Positions 62,911-64,000 of a DNA stretch of 64,000 nucleotides are shown here, piece after piece. This DNA comes from an uncultured Christensenella sp. (GTDB lineage: Bacteria > Bacillota > Clostridia > Christensenellales > Borkfalkiaceae). Made by a program: the position numbers and the translations under genes. The notes beneath the pieces are model-generated. The model did no database searches and was not told where the DNA came from. It was given only the letters and a program-made list of their open reading frames with translations. Each line of letters starts with the position of its first letter. Positions within the stretch are counted from its first letter, which is position 1. The DNA is taken from positions 62,001 through 126,000 of the forward strand of contig CAJUEV010000003.1 of NCBI GenBank assembly GCA_910585785.1, in the 5' to 3' direction.

Positions 62911-64000
62911 TTTTTCAAATAAAATATTCGGACTTATTTCGCTTGGATGCGATAAAAACCGTGTTGATTCCGAAAAACTTTTGTCAATAATAAAAGAGCG
63001 CGGGTGCCAAATAAGCAACGACGTAAACGAAGTTAACGTGCTTATTGTAAATACTTGTTCTTTTCTTAACGACGCGCGTAAAGAAGCGATAGAAACGATT
63101 TTGGAATATGCGGAATACAAAAGCGGCAATTTAGAAAAACTTGTAGTAACAGGGTGTTTGCCACAAAAATTTGTAGGCGAAACTTTTGGCGCGCTTACGG
63201 AAGCAGACTTGTTTTTGGGCACGGAAGACTATGGCAGTTTTTTTGAGGCGTTGGAAAAGTGTTATGCGGAAGGCAGAACAAATTACGTGGGGTGCGGAAC
63301 GGAGTATTTCGGAGAAAAAAGAGTTTTGACTACTCCTTCGCATTACGCATATTTGAAAATTGCGGACGGCTGCAATAACCGTTGTACGTATTGCCTTATA
63401 CCAAAAATCCGCGGGAAGTATAAAAGTTATCCGTTAGAAAGTCTGGTGGCAGAGGCGGAAAGCCTTGGCGACGTTTCCGAACTTATTTTGGTTGCGCAGG
63501 ACGTAACAAGATACGGGTTAGACGTTTACGGACAAAAAAAACTAGTAAAAATTTTACAAATGCTGACAACACTTGTCAACATTAATAGTGTAAGATTATT
63601 GTACTGCTATCCCGATATGATTGACGACGCGCTTATTTCAGAAATACGCGACAATCCGAAAATAGTCAAATATATCGATATACCCTTGCAACATAGCGAA
63701 AACAGAATTTTGAAACTTATGAACAGACCTGCCGGTAGGGAGGAATATCTTGCGCTTATACGTAAGTTAAGGGAAAACATACCCGACATTGCTATCCGTT
63801 CTACGTTTATTTCAGGTTTTCCGAGTGAAACGGAGGAAGACCACGAAAATTTATGTAAATTTCTGGAAGAAGCACAATTTGACAACTGCGGTTTTTTTGC
63901 ATACTCGCGCGAGCCCGATACTGCGGCGTTCAAACTTAAAGGACAAGTCCCTTATTTTAAAAAGCGCGCAAGGGTAAAACAATTGTACGCAGTACAGCAA
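62900..64000 (+). CDS. rimO: Ribosomal protein uS12 methylthiotransferase RimO, 3'-truncated
   Basis: The frame is open to the window edge. The N-terminal UPF0004 domain has SLGCDKNRVDSE, NTCSFL and TGCLPQ, giving cysteines 17, 53 and 86 for the first 4Fe-4S cluster. The radical-SAM motif CNNRCTYC holds Cys158, 162 and 165. IRGKYKS and PLQHSENRILKLMNR are family segments. RimO adds a methylthio group to an Asp of S12. There is no ATG near the start: TTG at 62900 has GGTGA five bases upstream inside ftsK, and GTG at 62891 is an alternative. The overlap with ftsK suggests coupled translation. Confidence 0.93.
   Translation, partial: MTIDFSNKIFGLISLGCDKNRVDSEKLLSIIKERGCQISNDVNEVNVLIVNTCSFLNDARKEAIETILEYAEYKSGNLEKLVVTGCLPQKFVGETFGALTEADLFLGTEDYGSFFEALEKCYAEGRTNYVGCGTEYFGEKRVLTTPSHYAYLKIADGCNNRCTYCLIPKIRGKYKSYPLESLVAEAESLGDVSELILVAQDVTRYGLDVYGQKKLVKILQMLTTLVNINSVRLLYCYPDMIDDALISEIRDNPKIVKYIDIPLQHSENRILKLMNRPAGREEYLALIRKLRENIPDIAIRSTFISGFPSETEEDHENLCKFLEEAQFDNCGFFAYSREPDTAAFKLKGQVPYFKKRARVKQLYAVQQ

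Noticed and set aside
1..64000. Mobile elements, prophage, rRNA operons or integration sites at the two tRNA genes
   Set aside because: No transposase, integrase, phage gene or tRNA-fragment repeat was seen next to either tRNA; both have normal terminators after them.

Overview
The window looks like a chromosomal segment of a Gram-positive, meso-diaminopimelate-type bacterium of the Bacillota, most likely an uncultured gut-type member of the Clostridia. The reasons are a division/cell-wall cluster headed by mraZ-rsmH, the presence of spoVG, an ECF S-component next to coaX, a DUF4364 protein, lipobox proteins with BspA-type leucine-rich repeats, strong AGGAGG-type ribosome binding sites and consensus sigma-A promoters. 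MurE carries the DNPR motif that marks meso-DAP enzymes. The exact genus cannot be read from the sequence. No IS element, prophage or CRISPR array was seen.

Layout. 1-7.8 kb: end of a glutamate synthase small subunit, an unknown gene, a PPOX-fold protein, a divergent TSCPD/DUF4364 pair, an unknown gene plus a Nudix hydrolase, a tiny Cys/Gly-rich membrane protein, then an ECF S-component, coaX and hom. 8.1-36.4 kb: a co-directional run of surface genes. These are a 1484-aa LRR lipoprotein behind a consensus promoter and a structured leader, a 2437-aa subtilisin-LRR membrane protein, three more lipoproteins, a peptide-binding protein, the OppBCDF transporter parts and a small membrane protein, closed by a terminator. 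From 13.0 kb on, the genes are spaced by 0-60 bases or overlap. The simplest reading is one locus for surface binding and cleavage of proteins followed by peptide import. 36.5-43.1 kb: tRNA-Ser(GGA), a TfoX-N protein, gdhA, a flavodiiron protein, a TetR-ABC exporter operon, tRNA-Arg(CCT) and rpsT. 43.2-64 kb: murI, then mraZ-rsmH-ftsL-like-ftsI-murE-mraY-murD-ftsW-murA-divIB, a divergent ftsA-like gene, ftsZ, spoVG on the opposite strand, murC, ftsK and the start of rimO. murF and murG are missing from the cluster.

Functional links. Nitrogen metabolism recurs: GltD and Gdh assimilate ammonium into glutamate, and the Opp locus would supply peptides. MurI makes D-glutamate for the wall, and the mra/mur/fts genes use it. 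The best candidates for something not yet described are the 28-kb LRR-protease-Opp locus with its enlarged transporter subunits, its double-hairpin leader, and the modified division proteins (an FtsA lacking a visible membrane anchor, an FtsL with a 158-residue cytoplasmic tail, and an FtsI whose conserved-looking N-tail has no ATG/GTG/TTG start).
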